Below are positions 18,871-27,228 of a DNA stretch of 64,000 nucleotides, in pieces. Positions within the stretch are counted from its first letter, which is position 1, and each line of letters opens with the position of its first letter. Made by a program: the position numbers and the translations under genes. The notes below the pieces were generated by a model that saw nothing but the letters and a program-made list of their open reading frames with translations, ran no database searches and was not told where the DNA came from. This DNA is from Ancylobacter sp. SL191 (GTDB lineage Bacteria; Pseudomonadota; Alphaproteobacteria; Rhizobiales; Xanthobacteraceae), in assembly GCF_026625645.1 (NCBI RefSeq), contig NZ_CP113056.1, forward strand, positions 3,199,001-3,263,000, in the 5' to 3' direction.

Positions 18871-19898
18871 GGTGCGGGCACCCGCGCGAACACGCCGGCG
18901 ATGAGATCGCCGACCACCCGCTCGCGGCGCAGCTCATAGACCGGGTCGATGAAGATGCGGTGCGCCATGACCTCGGGAAACACGGCGCGCAGATCCTCCG
19001 GCACCACCATGTCGCGGCCTTCCAGCCAGGCGCGCACGCGGGCGGCGCGCAAGAGGTAGCTCATGCCGCGCGGGCTGGCCCCGCCCTGCACGAGGCGGCG
19101 GATGTCGACGCCGTCGATCTCCAGCCCCAGCGTTTCGGGAAAGCGCACCGCGTCCCACAGCGCCAGCACATAGGCCTCCAGCGCCGGGCTGGAGCGGATG
19201 CCGGACTGGATGGCGCGGGCCACCGTTTCCAGCGCCTCCGGGTCGAGCACGCCGGTCTCCACCTCGGTGAGCAGCGTGTCGACGTTGTGGAAGCGCGGGT
19301 CGAAGATGAGCTGGCGCTTGGCTTCGGCCTCGGCGGGCATGCCGACCTGCACCTCCATGAGGAAGCGGTCGCGGGCGGCGGCGGGCAGCTCGAAGGTCTC
19401 CTCCCGCTCCACCTTGTTGCGGTCGGCGAAGACCTGGACATGGGGAAAGCGGTATTCGCGGTTGAAGGCGGAGACCGAGCGCTCGGCCATCAACCGGAGC
19501 ATCAGCGAATGCACCTGCGGACGGGCGCGGTTGATCTCGTTGAAGAAGAACACCGAGAGATGCTCGCCCTGGCGCAGCAGCGGGCCGGGGTCGATGCGCG
19601 GGCGGCCATCCTCGCCGAGATGGGCGTGGTAGATGAGATCGGCCGGCATCAGGTCGATCGTGCCCTCGATGCGCTCGAAGGCGCCGCCAATGGCGCGGGC
19701 AACGGCGCGCAGCAGCGTGGTCTTGCCGACGCCGACATCGCCTTCCAGCAGCACATGGCCGCGGGCGAAGGTGGCGATGGTGATGAGGCGGATGACGCGC
19801 GCCTGCCCCAGCACCACCTTGCCGACCTCGCGCTCGAAGCGCAGGGCATGGCCGCGCCAGTCCTCCAGCACGGAGTCGGTGTCGCGAACGATACGCAT
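18867..19898 (-). CDS. mxaR: MxaR, MoxR-type AAA+ ATPase
   Basis: AAA+ chaperone-like ATPase of 343 residues, the founding type of the MoxR family. It acts with MxaS and the vWA proteins to make active methanol dehydrogenase. Walker A is EGDVGVGKTTLLRAVA near residue 52, Walker B is SVFFFNEINRARPQ near 111, and sensor-type arginines follow. The ATG at 19898 has GGAAAGG upstream, whereas the open frame to 19988 adds a non-conserved segment. It begins the tightly overlapped R-S-A-C-K-L-D string and is separated from mxaI by 223 bp containing a hairpin. Confidence 0.95.
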   Translation of the reverse strand: MRIVRDTDSVLEDWRGHALRFEREVGKVVLGQARVIRLITIATFARGHVLLEGDVGVGKTTLLRAVARAIGGAFERIEGTIDLMPADLIYHAHLGEDGRPRIDPGPLLRQGEHLSVFFFNEINRARPQVHSLMLRLMAERSVSAFNREYRFPHVQVFADRNKVEREETFELPAAARDRFLMEVQVGMPAEAEAKRQLIFDPRFHNVDTLLTEVETGVLDPEALETVARAIQSGIRSSPALEAYVLALWDAVRFPETLGLEIDGVDIRRLVQGGASPRGMSYLLRAARVRAWLEGRDMVVPEDLRAVFPEVMAHRIFIDPVYELRRERVVGDLIAGVFARVPAP

Positions 19899-20061
19899 CG
19901 CACGGCCTTTCCAGAGGTCCGGAGCCCGTGGCCCGCCGCAGCGCGCGGTGGCGCCGCCGGGCCGTCCCGGAAAAGAGGCGCGGCCCACGCGCCGGGCGAA
20001 CCCGAGCGACGTCGGCCGCGCCAGTGACCCACAAGCCGGACGGTATGCCCGGAGGATCGCG

Positions 20062-20087
20062 GGGCAGACGGAGAAATCTGTCTGCCC
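20062..20087 (-). terminator. Hairpin between mxaI and mxaR
   Basis: GGGCAGAC and GTCTGCCC form a perfect 8-bp stem with a 10-nt loop, 35 bp after the mxaI stop on the minus strand. No T-run follows, so a strong intrinsic terminator is not supported. It may protect the 3' end of mxaFJGI message or attenuate transcription into mxaR, which starts 163 bp further on. Confidence 0.5.
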
Positions 20088-20121
20088 ACGGGTGGGTTCG
20101 AGAAAGCGAAGGCAGAGCGGG

Positions 20122-20439
20122 TCAGTTCGCCGTGGGGATCTTGCTCACGTCGTAGACGAACTTGCCGGTCTGCTCGAAATACTTCACGCGCTGGGCGTTG
20201 CGCTGCTCCATCGCCTGGATGGACTGCTGCTGCTTGTTCAGCTCCTTGGGGTCGTGCTTGGGATCATATTTCGACCCCTGCACCTGCGCGGGATAGCCAG
20301 GCTTGGGCTCCCAGCAATTGCCGGGCGCCTTGCAGTTGGTGCCGTCATAGGCGCTGGCGCCCACCACCATGGCGAGGCCGAAGGCGCCGGCAGCGGCGGC
20401 GAGGATGGAGAATTTCACGCTGCGGTCGATGAGGCTCAT
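20122..20439 (-). CDS. mxaI: Methanol dehydrogenase small (beta) subunit MxaI
   Basis: The 105-residue precursor has a signal peptide (about residues 1-30, ending ASA-YDG). The mature 75-residue protein is Lys-rich and wraps the large subunit. Diagnostic features are the cysteine pair in NCKAPGNC, the WEPKPGYP segment and SKYDPKHDPKELNK. AAGGAGA precedes the ATG. An open frame extends further upstream to 20832 but overlaps mxaG and is not MxaI-like. The presence of MxaI separates this cluster from XoxF systems, which lack a small subunit. Confidence 0.97.
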   Translation of the reverse strand: MSLIDRSVKFSILAAAAGAFGLAMVVGASAYDGTNCKAPGNCWEPKPGYPAQVQGSKYDPKHDPKELNKQQQSIQAMEQRNAQRVKYFEQTGKFVYDVSKIPTAN

Positions 20440-20495
20440 GTTCCGTCTCCTTGGGTTTCCACCGTTGGGGCTTGTTTCCACCTTGAATGCCGGCG

Positions 20496-21074
20496 TTATC
20501 CCGCCGGTCCGCCGCACTGGGGAAGCAGCTCTTCGGCTGGCTCGATGTGCGCGGCGTTCTCGTTGAAGGGCTTGAACGTGCTGCGCTGCTCGGCGGTCAG
20601 CCAGGTCGCGCTCTGCGGGTCGCCCTTGTAGACATGCCGGACCCAGGCCATGACGAGCAGCATCTCGTTCATGTTCAGCGCGCCATACATCGGACCCATC
20701 TGGCCCTGTGCGCCGCCGAAAATGGTCTCGAACAGGCCCTGGTCGGTCTCGTTCTTCGGGTAGGTCCAGTAGCTGTCGTTCAGCCCCGGCCCGATCTTGC
20801 CCTCGGCATAATGGCCATGGCAGCCCGAGCACATGGACAGGAACAGCTCATGCGCCTTGGGCAGGCAGACCGCTTTCTCGTTGTAGATGTTGGTGCCGGT
20901 TGCGAGGAACGTCTTGACCGCCTCGGTGTCGCGGCCTTCCTCGGGAGCTTCGGAAAGCTCGAGGGGAGCACCGGTGACCGTGTTGGTCAGCATGATGGCG
21001 GCATGGGCACCCCAGGCCAGGGTGCCGACGGTAACAAGCGCCGCTGCCGTCTTCAGAAAAGATGTCGTTCGCAT
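20496..21074 (-). CDS. mxaG: Cytochrome c-L (MxaG), electron acceptor of methanol dehydrogenase
   Basis: Periplasmic class I c-type cytochrome of 192 residues. A signal peptide occupies about the first 25 residues. The haem motif C82-SG-C85-H86 is clear, and [11 protein letters not shown] near 150 probably supplies the methionine ligand. Cytochrome cL takes electrons from reduced PQQ in MxaFI. It has an unpaired-looking cysteine at 70 and another near the C-terminus. Position between mxaJ and mxaI is canonical. Confidence 0.96.
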   Translation of the reverse strand: MRTTSFLKTAAALVTVGTLAWGAHAAIMLTNTVTGAPLELSEAPEEGRDTEAVKTFLATGTNIYNEKAVCLPKAHELFLSMCSGCHGHYAEGKIGPGLNDSYWTYPKNETDQGLFETIFGGAQGQMGPMYGALNMNEMLLVMAWVRHVYKGDPQSATWLTAEQRSTFKPFNENAAHIEPAEELLPQCGGPAG

Positions 21075-21103
21075 CGGACCCTTTCACGGGTGAGTGTCGG
21101 GGG

Positions 21104-21136
21104 CGTCCCGGGCGCCGGGCGGGGCGCGCCGGGACG
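21104..21136 (-). other. Hairpin between mxaJ and mxaG
   Basis: CGTCCCGG (21104-21111) pairs perfectly with CCGGGACG (21129-21136) in the 74-bp gap between mxaJ and mxaG. GC-rich inner bases could extend the stem. No U-run follows. It probably influences message stability or relative expression inside the mxaFJGI transcript. Confidence 0.5.
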
Positions 21137-21148
21137 GCCGGAAGTGAC

Positions 21149-22054
21149 TCAGCTATTGGGCTTGAGGAGCGGAATGCCTTCCTCGACGAGGATCGCTTCG
21201 ATCTGCGGCCGCGCCGTATCCAGCGCGGCGTTCAGCTCGTCGCGCAGCGCCGTGTCCGCCTTGCGCACGCCGATCGCCTGATCGTAATGCATGGGGATGG
21301 GCGTGTCGTTCGGGCGGTCGAGATCGTTGGAGATCACCGTCATGCGCAGCGCGGTGGGCGACTGCTTGACGTAGCGGGCCACCTCGGGGGCGAAGGCTAT
21401 GCCGACATCGGCCTCCCCGCTCGCCACCTCGGTGACGATGCGGTCGCCGGGCACCTGCGTCCACTGGTTGCGGCGCGACTTGAAGTTGACCAGCGAATAC
21501 ATGTAGGCGGCATTGTCCTCGAAGCGGCCAATGCGCTTCAGCATGGTCTCGGCCGGCGAGTAGAAGCGCACGGCGAACCGGCTCTGGTCCTTGATCTGCT
21601 GGTCATCCCAGGCGGTCGCGGTGATGTTGCGGTCCGCCTTGGTCACCAGCACATAGCCGGTGCGGTAATAGGGCTTGGTGGCGAGCACGCGCTCGTCGCC
21701 GACATCGACGCCCATGACGACGTCGCAATTGTTCTTGTCGAGCTGGTCGCGCACCAGATAGATGCCCGCCTGCTCGGTGCGCACGAAGACCGGCTTGCGG
21801 CCCATGGCCTGCGCCAGCGCCAGGGCGATGCGGTCCTCGAAGCCGGAATTGTCCTTCTCGGAGAACGGCGCCTCGGCATTGGAGGCGCAGATGCGCAGTT
21901 CCTTTGCGGCCGGCGTCGCCGGCGGCGTGCCGACCTTGGCGTCGGTCTGCGGGGCGACGGTGGCGGCACCCGCGGCGGTGGCGAGGCCGATGAGGGCAGC
22001 GCCGGCGGCGAAAGTGCTAAGCCGGCTTAGTATCGTGCGTCGGGGCGCAATCAT
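21149..22054 (-). CDS. mxaJ: MxaJ, periplasmic solute-binding-like protein of methanol oxidation
   Basis: A 301-residue protein with a Sec signal (about residues 1-30) and a type 2 periplasmic-binding fold (ELRICASNAEAPFSEKDNSGFEDRIALALAQAMG, DVVMGVDVGDER, SGEADVGIAFAPEVARYV). MxaJ is essential for methanol dehydrogenase in Methylobacterium and is thought to act as a chaperone for the large subunit rather than a transport protein. No ABC transporter genes are nearby, in agreement with that. It lies between mxaF and mxaG. Confidence 0.94.
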   Translation of the reverse strand: MIAPRRTILSRLSTFAAGAALIGLATAAGAATVAPQTDAKVGTPPATPAAKELRICASNAEAPFSEKDNSGFEDRIALALAQAMGRKPVFVRTEQAGIYLVRDQLDKNNCDVVMGVDVGDERVLATKPYYRTGYVLVTKADRNITATAWDDQQIKDQSRFAVRFYSPAETMLKRIGRFEDNAAYMYSLVNFKSRRNQWTQVPGDRIVTEVASGEADVGIAFAPEVARYVKQSPTALRMTVISNDLDRPNDTPIPMHYDQAIGVRKADTALRDELNAALDTARPQIEAILVEEGIPLLKPNS

Positions 22055-22125
22055 GACGTGTCCTCCGGGGCCGAAGCCGGCGGCGCGCGGCCGGCCGGAC
22101 GGGCTGACGATGTGTCGGGAGATGG

Positions 22126-22157
22126 GGCCGCCCGCGTCAGGAGGCGCGCGGGCGGCC
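22126..22157 (-). terminator. Strong hairpin between mxaF and mxaJ
   Basis: GGCCGCCCGCG (22126-22136) and CGCGGGCGGCC (22147-22157) form a perfect 11-bp GC stem with a 10-nt loop, 22 bp after the mxaF stop. There is no T-run, so it is better read as an RNA-processing or 3'-stabilising element or a partial attenuator than as a full terminator. Such an element would let the highly abundant mxaF message exceed that of downstream genes. Confidence 0.6.
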
Positions 22158-22178
22158 GGGCCGTGTCAGGCCGTGGGA

Positions 22179-24083
22179 TCAGCCGCCGTTGCGGATGATC
22201 TCGGTCGAGTACTCGCCGACCTTCGGGTCGTCATAGGGGCCCTTGCCGTCGAGCGAGAACACCATCACGCCGCCACCCATCTGGGTGTAGTGCTGGAGCT
22301 GCTTGAAGGCGCCCACCGAGCCGAGGCCGGCGGTCGGGTCGTTGAGGTCGAACACCAGGCCGACACCCGGCCAGCCGCCGACGCCGTAATAGATGGCGAC
22401 GTATTGCGTGCCGTTATGGGTGTAGGTCATCGGGTGGCCGATGACGCCGGAGGGAAGCTTGAACTTCCAGAGCAGCTCGCCGGTGTCGCTGTCGCGGGCC
22501 TTGATGAAGCCGTCCAGCGTTCCGTAGAACATCACGCCGCCGCCGGTGGCGAGCGTGCCGCCCCAGGCCGCGAAGCGCTCCATCACTTCCCACTTGTACT
22601 TGTTGTTGATGGCGTCATAGGCCTTCACCTGGCCCAGGCCCTCATAGGTCTGCCGGTCGCCCTTCGGCCCCGGATACATGTTCAGCGTCGCGCCGACGAA
22701 GAACTGACCGGCACGGTAGGGAAGCATGAAGGGCTCCCAGTCCATGCAGATGTGGTTGATGCCCATGAAGAACGACTTGCGCTGCGGGTCGTAGCTGTCA
22801 TGGCCCTGGTTGTGGTAGCCCATGGCCGACGGGCAGATGTCGCGGCCCTTGTGGTCCATGCGCGTGCCGAATTCCGGATCACGCTGCGGCAGGCCGGTCT
22901 TCAGGTCGACCTGCTTCACCCAGTTGACCGTGTCGTCGATCTTGTCGGCCGAGACGAGGTCGCCATTGGTGCGGTCGAGCGTGTAGACGATGCCGTTGCG
23001 GTCCGGGTGGGTCAGCAGCTTGCGCATCTTGCCGGTCTTGTCCTGCTGCTCGGAGAGCATCATGACGTTGACGCCGGCATAGTCCCACTCGTCATGCGGG
23101 GTCTTCTGGTAACCGAACTTGGCCATGCCGGTGTCGGCATCGCGGCCCCAGATGGTCATGGTCCACTTGTTGTCGCCCGGACGCATGGTCTCGTTCCACG
23201 GCGCCGGGTTGCCCGAGCCGTAATAGAACAGGTTCGTGCCGGGATCGTAGGCGTACCAGCCCCAGTTGGTGCCGCCGCCGATCTTCCACGCCTCGCCTTC
23301 CCAGGTCGCCTGGCCGAGGCCCTTCTGACCGTAATGCGGGTTGGCGCTGTTGAAGTCGTTGGCGAGGCGGACTTCCTCGTCGGGGCCGGTGGCGTAGGCG
23401 CGGTACTTCTGCTGGCCGGTGGCGATGTCATAGGCGGTGACATAGCCGCGCACGCCGAGCTCGGCGCCCGAGGAACCGATCAGCACCATGTCCTTCACCA
23501 CATAGGGGGCGATGGTGAGCGTCGAGCCGACCTTGATGTCGGAGTTCTCGAGCTTCCAGTACTCCTCGCCGGTGTCGGCCTTCAGCGCGACGACATTGCC
23601 GTCGAGCTGGGTCTTGATGATGAGCGGGCCGACCTTGCCATTGCCCGGCCAGTAGGCGAGGCCGCGGTTGACGACGTCGCAGCAGGCAACGGCGCGGGCC
23701 GTCGGGTTCTGCTTCGGCTTGTGCTGCCACAGGATCTTGCCGGGCTCGTTGAGCGAGACGGCAAAGGTCGTGTTCGGGAACGGCGAGTGAATGTACATCA
23801 CCCCGTCGACGACCAGAGGCGTGCCTTCATGGCCGCTGAGGACGCCGGTGGAGAACGACCAGGCCGCTTTCAGGTCCTTGACGTTCTGCTTGGTGATCTG
23901 ATTCGCTTCGCTGTAATTATTGGCGTCGTAGTTCTTGCCGGTCATCGGCCAGTTGTCGGTGCTCTTCGACAGCTCGACGAGCTTGTCGTTGGCGAGCGCC
24001 GGCGCGCTTGCCCCCAGGCATACCGTGGCCGCCAAAGCGGCGGCGACGGTGAGCGCGGACACCGAAGAGTGCAGTCGGCTCAT
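22179..24083 (-). CDS. mxaF: PQQ-dependent methanol dehydrogenase large subunit MxaF
   Basis: Periplasmic quinoprotein oxidising methanol to formaldehyde. The 634-residue precursor has a signal peptide (about residues 1-29, ALA-NDK) and an eight-bladed propeller with tryptophan-docking repeats ([36 protein letters not shown]). The adjacent cysteine pair forming the disulfide ring over PQQ is C134-C135. The catalytic base is D334 in EWDYAGVN. The residue two positions later is A336, which in lanthanide-dependent XoxF enzymes is Asp, so this is the calcium type. GAGGAAG precedes the ATG at 24083; the frame open to 24173 is not conserved. Confidence 0.98.
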   Translation of the reverse strand: MSRLHSSVSALTVAAALAATVCLGASAPALANDKLVELSKSTDNWPMTGKNYDANNYSEANQITKQNVKDLKAAWSFSTGVLSGHEGTPLVVDGVMYIHSPFPNTTFAVSLNEPGKILWQHKPKQNPTARAVACCDVVNRGLAYWPGNGKVGPLIIKTQLDGNVVALKADTGEEYWKLENSDIKVGSTLTIAPYVVKDMVLIGSSGAELGVRGYVTAYDIATGQQKYRAYATGPDEEVRLANDFNSANPHYGQKGLGQATWEGEAWKIGGGTNWGWYAYDPGTNLFYYGSGNPAPWNETMRPGDNKWTMTIWGRDADTGMAKFGYQKTPHDEWDYAGVNVMMLSEQQDKTGKMRKLLTHPDRNGIVYTLDRTNGDLVSADKIDDTVNWVKQVDLKTGLPQRDPEFGTRMDHKGRDICPSAMGYHNQGHDSYDPQRKSFFMGINHICMDWEPFMLPYRAGQFFVGATLNMYPGPKGDRQTYEGLGQVKAYDAINNKYKWEVMERFAAWGGTLATGGGVMFYGTLDGFIKARDSDTGELLWKFKLPSGVIGHPMTYTHNGTQYVAIYYGVGGWPGVGLVFDLNDPTAGLGSVGAFKQLQHYTQMGGGVMVFSLDGKGPYDDPKVGEYSTEIIRNGG

Positions 24084-24169
24084 GTGACTTCCTCGCGTTT
24101 CCAATTCCCAGGCCGCTCCCCATCTCCCGGCGTCGCCGGCAGTGGGGATGTCGTGCTTTCCTGACCGCC

Positions 24170-24214
24170 ACACCCATGACCACAGCGCGTGGCGTTGGCG
24201 TTCTTCATGGGTGT
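24170..24214 (-). promoter_or_regulatory. Long inverted repeat in the mxaF leader
   Basis: ACACCCATGA (24170-24179) and TCATGGGTGT (24205-24214) are perfect 10-bp arms. A nested 4-bp pair (CCAC/GTGG) lies in the intervening 25 nt. The element is 87-131 bp upstream of the mxaF start, so it would form a stable stem in the 5' leader if transcription starts in the AT-rich block upstream. Alternatively it is a DNA-binding site. Confidence 0.5.
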
Positions 24215-24350
24215 TGTTTTGGTTGGTGGCAGGAATTCTTATATTTTGTTTATATTGGCGTGATTTGCAGGATCATTGTTTTCGTGAAGTGAAGTCGTGT
24301 CTTTAGGCAGTTTGGAAATTCTCGGCAGGAACTTTTCCATGGTTGCCGCG

Positions 24351-24366
24351 AGTTTTGCGCAAAACT
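24351..24366. promoter_or_regulatory. Perfect 16-bp palindrome, candidate regulator site of the mxa promoter
   Basis: AGTTTTGCGCAAAACT is fully self-complementary. It lies about 270 bp from mxaF and 162 bp from the divergent sensor operon, in otherwise unstructured sequence. The adjacent response regulator has a NarL/LuxR-type HTH, a family that binds inverted repeats, so this is a plausible binding site. Evidence is positional and symmetrical only. Confidence 0.45.
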
Positions 24367-24527
24367 GTGCGGAAGGCTTGCCGCCCGGCTTCCAAAGTGA
24401 TGTCATGCCAGAGCCTTGGTGCCGTTTATCGCTGCGTCACCGCCCCCGGCCTGCCGGCGACACGGGCGCAGCAAAGCGGTCGAGATGCCCAAGCGGGGCA
24501 ACGATCATAAGAAGTTTATAAGTATAG

Positions 24528-25118
24528 ATGAACGTAAACGCGCCATTCCTTGTCCGGGCCCTGCTCGGCTCTTTGCTCGTCCTGCCGCTCGCCGGCTGTT
24601 CGGGCGAGAGCGAGCCGGAGACGCGCGAGCGCGTGGCAACGCCGGCCAGCGACGTGGTGGCCAAGCGGATCTGGCTCGACCCGGTGGACAAGATCGACCC
24701 GGCGGTCTGGCTCGCCTCCCGCGACGCCGGCCGCGATGTTGCCGCCGGATCGCCGGCGGTGGTCATTTGGCAGACACGGCTCGACGCGGCCGATGCGCGT
24801 TTCGGCGAGACCGACCGGATGATCGCCAACCGCGCGGCGCAGCTTGAGACGATGCTGGGCGAGATCGGCGTGCGCGAGAGCGCCAGCCAGATCGTCGACG
24901 CCTTCATGCCCTTTGCCGAGAAGGGCTCGCGGCGCGGCTTCAGCGACCTGTGCCAGCACTATTACAACCTCCGCAAGCAGGGCCTGTCGCAGTCCGACGC
25001 GCTGGCGACGCTGAAGGCCGAGCCCGTGCGGGCGGAGCCGGTGGCGCCGGCCGATCCCCCCTCCCCGGCGTCGCCCTCCCCCGCATCGCCCTCGCCCGCC
25101 GGCGAGGTACGGCCATGA
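24528..25118 (+). CDS. Lipoprotein encoded with the methanol two-component system
   Basis: A 196-residue lipoprotein with lipobox LAGC (Cys24). No enzyme motif is recognised. The middle is helical (about residues 75-160, including GFSDLCQHYYNLRKQGLSQSDALATL). The tail is a proline/serine repeat (SPASPSPASPSP). Its stop overlaps the kinase start by 4 bp, so it is made with the kinase. In Paracoccus denitrificans moxZYX lies upstream of moxF, with moxZ a small gene of unclear role before the kinase and regulator genes. This may be its positional equivalent and could act as an envelope sensor or accessory to the kinase. That is inference. Confidence 0.8.
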   Translation: MNVNAPFLVRALLGSLLVLPLAGCSGESEPETRERVATPASDVVAKRIWLDPVDKIDPAVWLASRDAGRDVAAGSPAVVIWQTRLDAADARFGETDRMIANRAAQLETMLGEIGVRESASQIVDAFMPFAEKGSRRGFSDLCQHYYNLRKQGLSQSDALATLKAEPVRAEPVAPADPPSPASPSPASPSPAGEVRP

Positions 25119-26560
25119 ACGCCTTCGCCCCGGATTCGTCCCGGCAGGGCGACGGCGCCACCTGGGACCGGCGCTCGCTGCGCTGGCAGGTGATGATGGC
25201 GGTGGTCGCCATCAATCTGTGCGCGGCGCTGGCGGCGATGGTGGTGACCATCGTCAATGCCCGCCGCGCCACGGAGGTGGAGATCACCTCCTCCCTCACC
25301 ATCGCCGAGCGTTTCGTCGAGGAGACGCTGGAGCGCCTTGCCGACCGCGAGGGCGGCGCCGCCTCGCTGGCGCAGCTGCCGCTGCATGTGAGCGGGCTGC
25401 GCCATGTGCGCATCCATATCGAGGACGCGCAGGGCCGCGTGCTCGATGTCGACCCCGGCGCTCACGCGCCCGCGGCGGACGAGGACGCGGCCGAAAGCGA
25501 GGTTCCCGCCTGGTTCGTCGCGCTGGTGCGGGTGGCGCCCGAGGGGCGCGACATGCCGGTGGTGGAGAATGGCGCGGTGGTCGGCCATGTGCGCGTGGTC
25601 GGCGAGGCCGCCGACGAGATCGCCGAGGTCTGGCATGATACTTCCGACCTCGCCGTGCTTATGCTGGCGGTGAACATCGTCGTGCTGGTCGCGCTCTATC
25701 TCGTGCTCGGCCGGCTGCTGGCGCCGCTCAGCACGCTGGCGGGCGGGTTGAATGCGCTGGGCGAGGGGCGGTTCGGCCATCGCGTGCCGGTGCCGGATGT
25801 GCGCGAACTGGCGCTGATCGCCGAGCGGTTCAACGCGCTGGGCGCGGCGCTCAATCAGGCCCGCGACGACAATGAGCGGCTCAATGAGCGCATCATCCAT
25901 GTGCAGGATGATGAGCGCCGGCAGATCGCGGCCGATCTGCATGACGAGCTCGGGCCCTGCCTGTTCGGCCTGCGGGCCAATGTCGAATCGATCCACCGGC
26001 TGGCCACCCGCGCCGAGCCGGAGCTGGCGACGCGGCTCGGCGAGCGCACGGCGACCATGGCGGAGATCCTCGACCGGGTGCAGCATCTCAACCGCCGCCT
26101 GCTGCGCAAGATCCGGCCGATGGCGCTCGGCCATGTGCCACTCGGCACGGTGATCGGCGGGTTGATCGCCGACTTTGAACGCCACTCGCCGGGGCATCGC
26201 TTCCAAATGTCCATCGAGGGCCTGGCGGAGCGCTATCCCGACAGCGTGGAACTGACGGTCTATCGTTGCATCCAGGAGGCGGTGACCAACGCGCTGCGCC
26301 ATGGCGGTGCCGACAGGATTGCGATCACGCTGCGCGCGGCCGAGGATGGCCGCATGCTGGCGCTGCGGGTCGAGGATGACGGAGTCGGCATGGCGCCGGA
26401 TGCCGAGCCCGGCTTCGGGCTGATCGGCATTGGCGAGCGCCTGAGCGCGCTGGGTGGCACCTGGCGCATCGCGCCGCTGTCGCCGCGCGGCACGCGGGTG
26501 GAAATGAGCGTTCCGGTGCGCGTGGGCGCCGGCGACGAAGCAAGGATTCTGGCAGGATGA
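25115..26560 (+). CDS. NarX/MoxY-type sensor histidine kinase
   Basis: Membrane sensor of 481 residues. Transmembrane helices lie near residues 26-46 (VMMAVVAINLCAALAAMVVT) and 180-205, enclosing a periplasmic domain of about 130 residues. HAMP follows, then a HisKA_3 domain with phosphoacceptor H276 in DDERRQIAADLHDELGP, and a HATPase with VEDDGVGMAPD and GFGLIGIGERL. The frame is open upstream, but the ATG at 25115 overlaps the lipoprotein stop (ATGA). With the following NarL-like regulator and the adjacent divergent mxaF, it matches the arrangement of Paracoccus moxYX. It probably controls mxa expression. The signal is unknown. Confidence 0.9.
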   Translation: MNAFAPDSSRQGDGATWDRRSLRWQVMMAVVAINLCAALAAMVVTIVNARRATEVEITSSLTIAERFVEETLERLADREGGAASLAQLPLHVSGLRHVRIHIEDAQGRVLDVDPGAHAPAADEDAAESEVPAWFVALVRVAPEGRDMPVVENGAVVGHVRVVGEAADEIAEVWHDTSDLAVLMLAVNIVVLVALYLVLGRLLAPLSTLAGGLNALGEGRFGHRVPVPDVRELALIAERFNALGAALNQARDDNERLNERIIHVQDDERRQIAADLHDELGPCLFGLRANVESIHRLATRAEPELATRLGERTATMAEILDRVQHLNRRLLRKIRPMALGHVPLGTVIGGLIADFERHSPGHRFQMSIEGLAERYPDSVELTVYRCIQEAVTNALRHGGADRIAITLRAAEDGRMLALRVEDDGVGMAPDAEPGFGLIGIGERLSALGGTWRIAPLSPRGTRVEMSVPVRVGAGDEARILAG

Positions 26561-27216
26561 CGTGCGTTCTGGTGATCGACGACCACCCCATTGTGCTGCA
26601 GGGCTGCCGGCGGCTGCTGGAGGATGCGGGCGTCGAGCGCGTGCTGGAGGCGAGCTCGGTGCTGAGCGGCTACCGGCTGTTCCGCCGCGAGAAGCCCGAT
26701 GTGGTCATCATCGACCTCGCTCTGCACGGCAATGGCCTGTCGGGCCTGCTGCTGGTCCAGCGCCTGCGTTCGCAGAATCCGCGCACGCCCATCCTCGTCT
26801 TCTCCATGCATGGCGACCCGGTGATCGTCAGCCGGGCGCTGGAGGCGGGCGCCACCGGCTATGTGCTGAAGGACACCTCGTCCGGCGCGCTGCTGGAGGC
26901 GTTTGAGAAGGTGCGGCGCGGCCAGCCCTATATGAGCCACGACCTCGCCATGCAGATCGCCCTGCTCGGCACGCGCCGGGAGGCGCCGCTCGCCGACATC
27001 ACGCCGCGCGAATTGCAGACGCTGTCGCTGCTGGCCGAAGGCAAGGATTACAGCCACATCGCCGACGAGCTGGGCATCAGCTACAAGACGGTGGCCAATA
27101 CCTGCTCGCAGCTCAAGGTGAAGCTCGGCGCGTCGAGCCTGCCGGAGCTGGTGCGCTCATCCATCCAGTATCTCTCCGCCTCGCCCTATGCCGGGGCGCC
27201 GCGCCGCGCCAGCTGA
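26557..27216 (+). CDS. NarL/LuxR-family response regulator (MoxX-like)
   Basis: A 219-residue regulator with an N-terminal receiver domain (acidic pair in VIDDHP, phosphoacceptor D53 in VVIIDLALHG, conserved K near 106 in YVLKDTS). The C-terminal LuxR-type HTH (about residues 147-205, ITPRELQTLSLLAEGKDYSHIADELGISYKTVANTCSQLKVKLG) is complete. It overlaps the kinase stop by 4 bp. By position it is the partner of that kinase and the likely activator of mxaF. Confidence 0.92.
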   Translation: MTCVLVIDDHPIVLQGCRRLLEDAGVERVLEASSVLSGYRLFRREKPDVVIIDLALHGNGLSGLLLVQRLRSQNPRTPILVFSMHGDPVIVSRALEAGATGYVLKDTSSGALLEAFEKVRRGQPYMSHDLAMQIALLGTRREAPLADITPRELQTLSLLAEGKDYSHIADELGISYKTVANTCSQLKVKLGASSLPELVRSSIQYLSASPYAGAPRRAS

Positions 27217-27228
27217 ACCACCGCCGGC

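Larger units (their letters stand above)
24084..24527. promoter_or_regulatory. Divergent promoter region, mxaF versus the sensor operon
   Basis: This 444-bp region separates mxaF (minus) from the lipoprotein-kinase-regulator operon (plus). It contains an AT-rich block at 24215-24262 that in minus orientation reads like promoter -10 material (TATAAA and TATAAG). A perfect palindrome lies at 24351-24366 and a long inverted repeat at 24170-24214. No gene is supported inside it. In Methylobacterium the mxaF leader is long (over 100 nt), and the AT-rich block would give a comparable leader here. The promoter position itself is inferred. Confidence 0.7.

Noticed and set aside
17347..18939. A 530-codon plus-strand open frame
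   Set aside because: Antisense to mxaA and mxaS; Arg/Glu/Gln-rich sequence without a family signature.
22179..24083. Reading the large dehydrogenase as a lanthanide XoxF
   Set aside because: Ala at the position of the extra Asp (A336), the presence of mxaI and the mxaRSACKLD genes, and the cytochrome cL gene all fit MxaF.
21762..24164. An 800-codon open frame on the plus strand
   Set aside because: It lies wholly antisense to mxaF and mxaJ, has low-complexity Arg/Ala/Val/Gly content and no motif; it is a by-product of the GC-rich codon usage.
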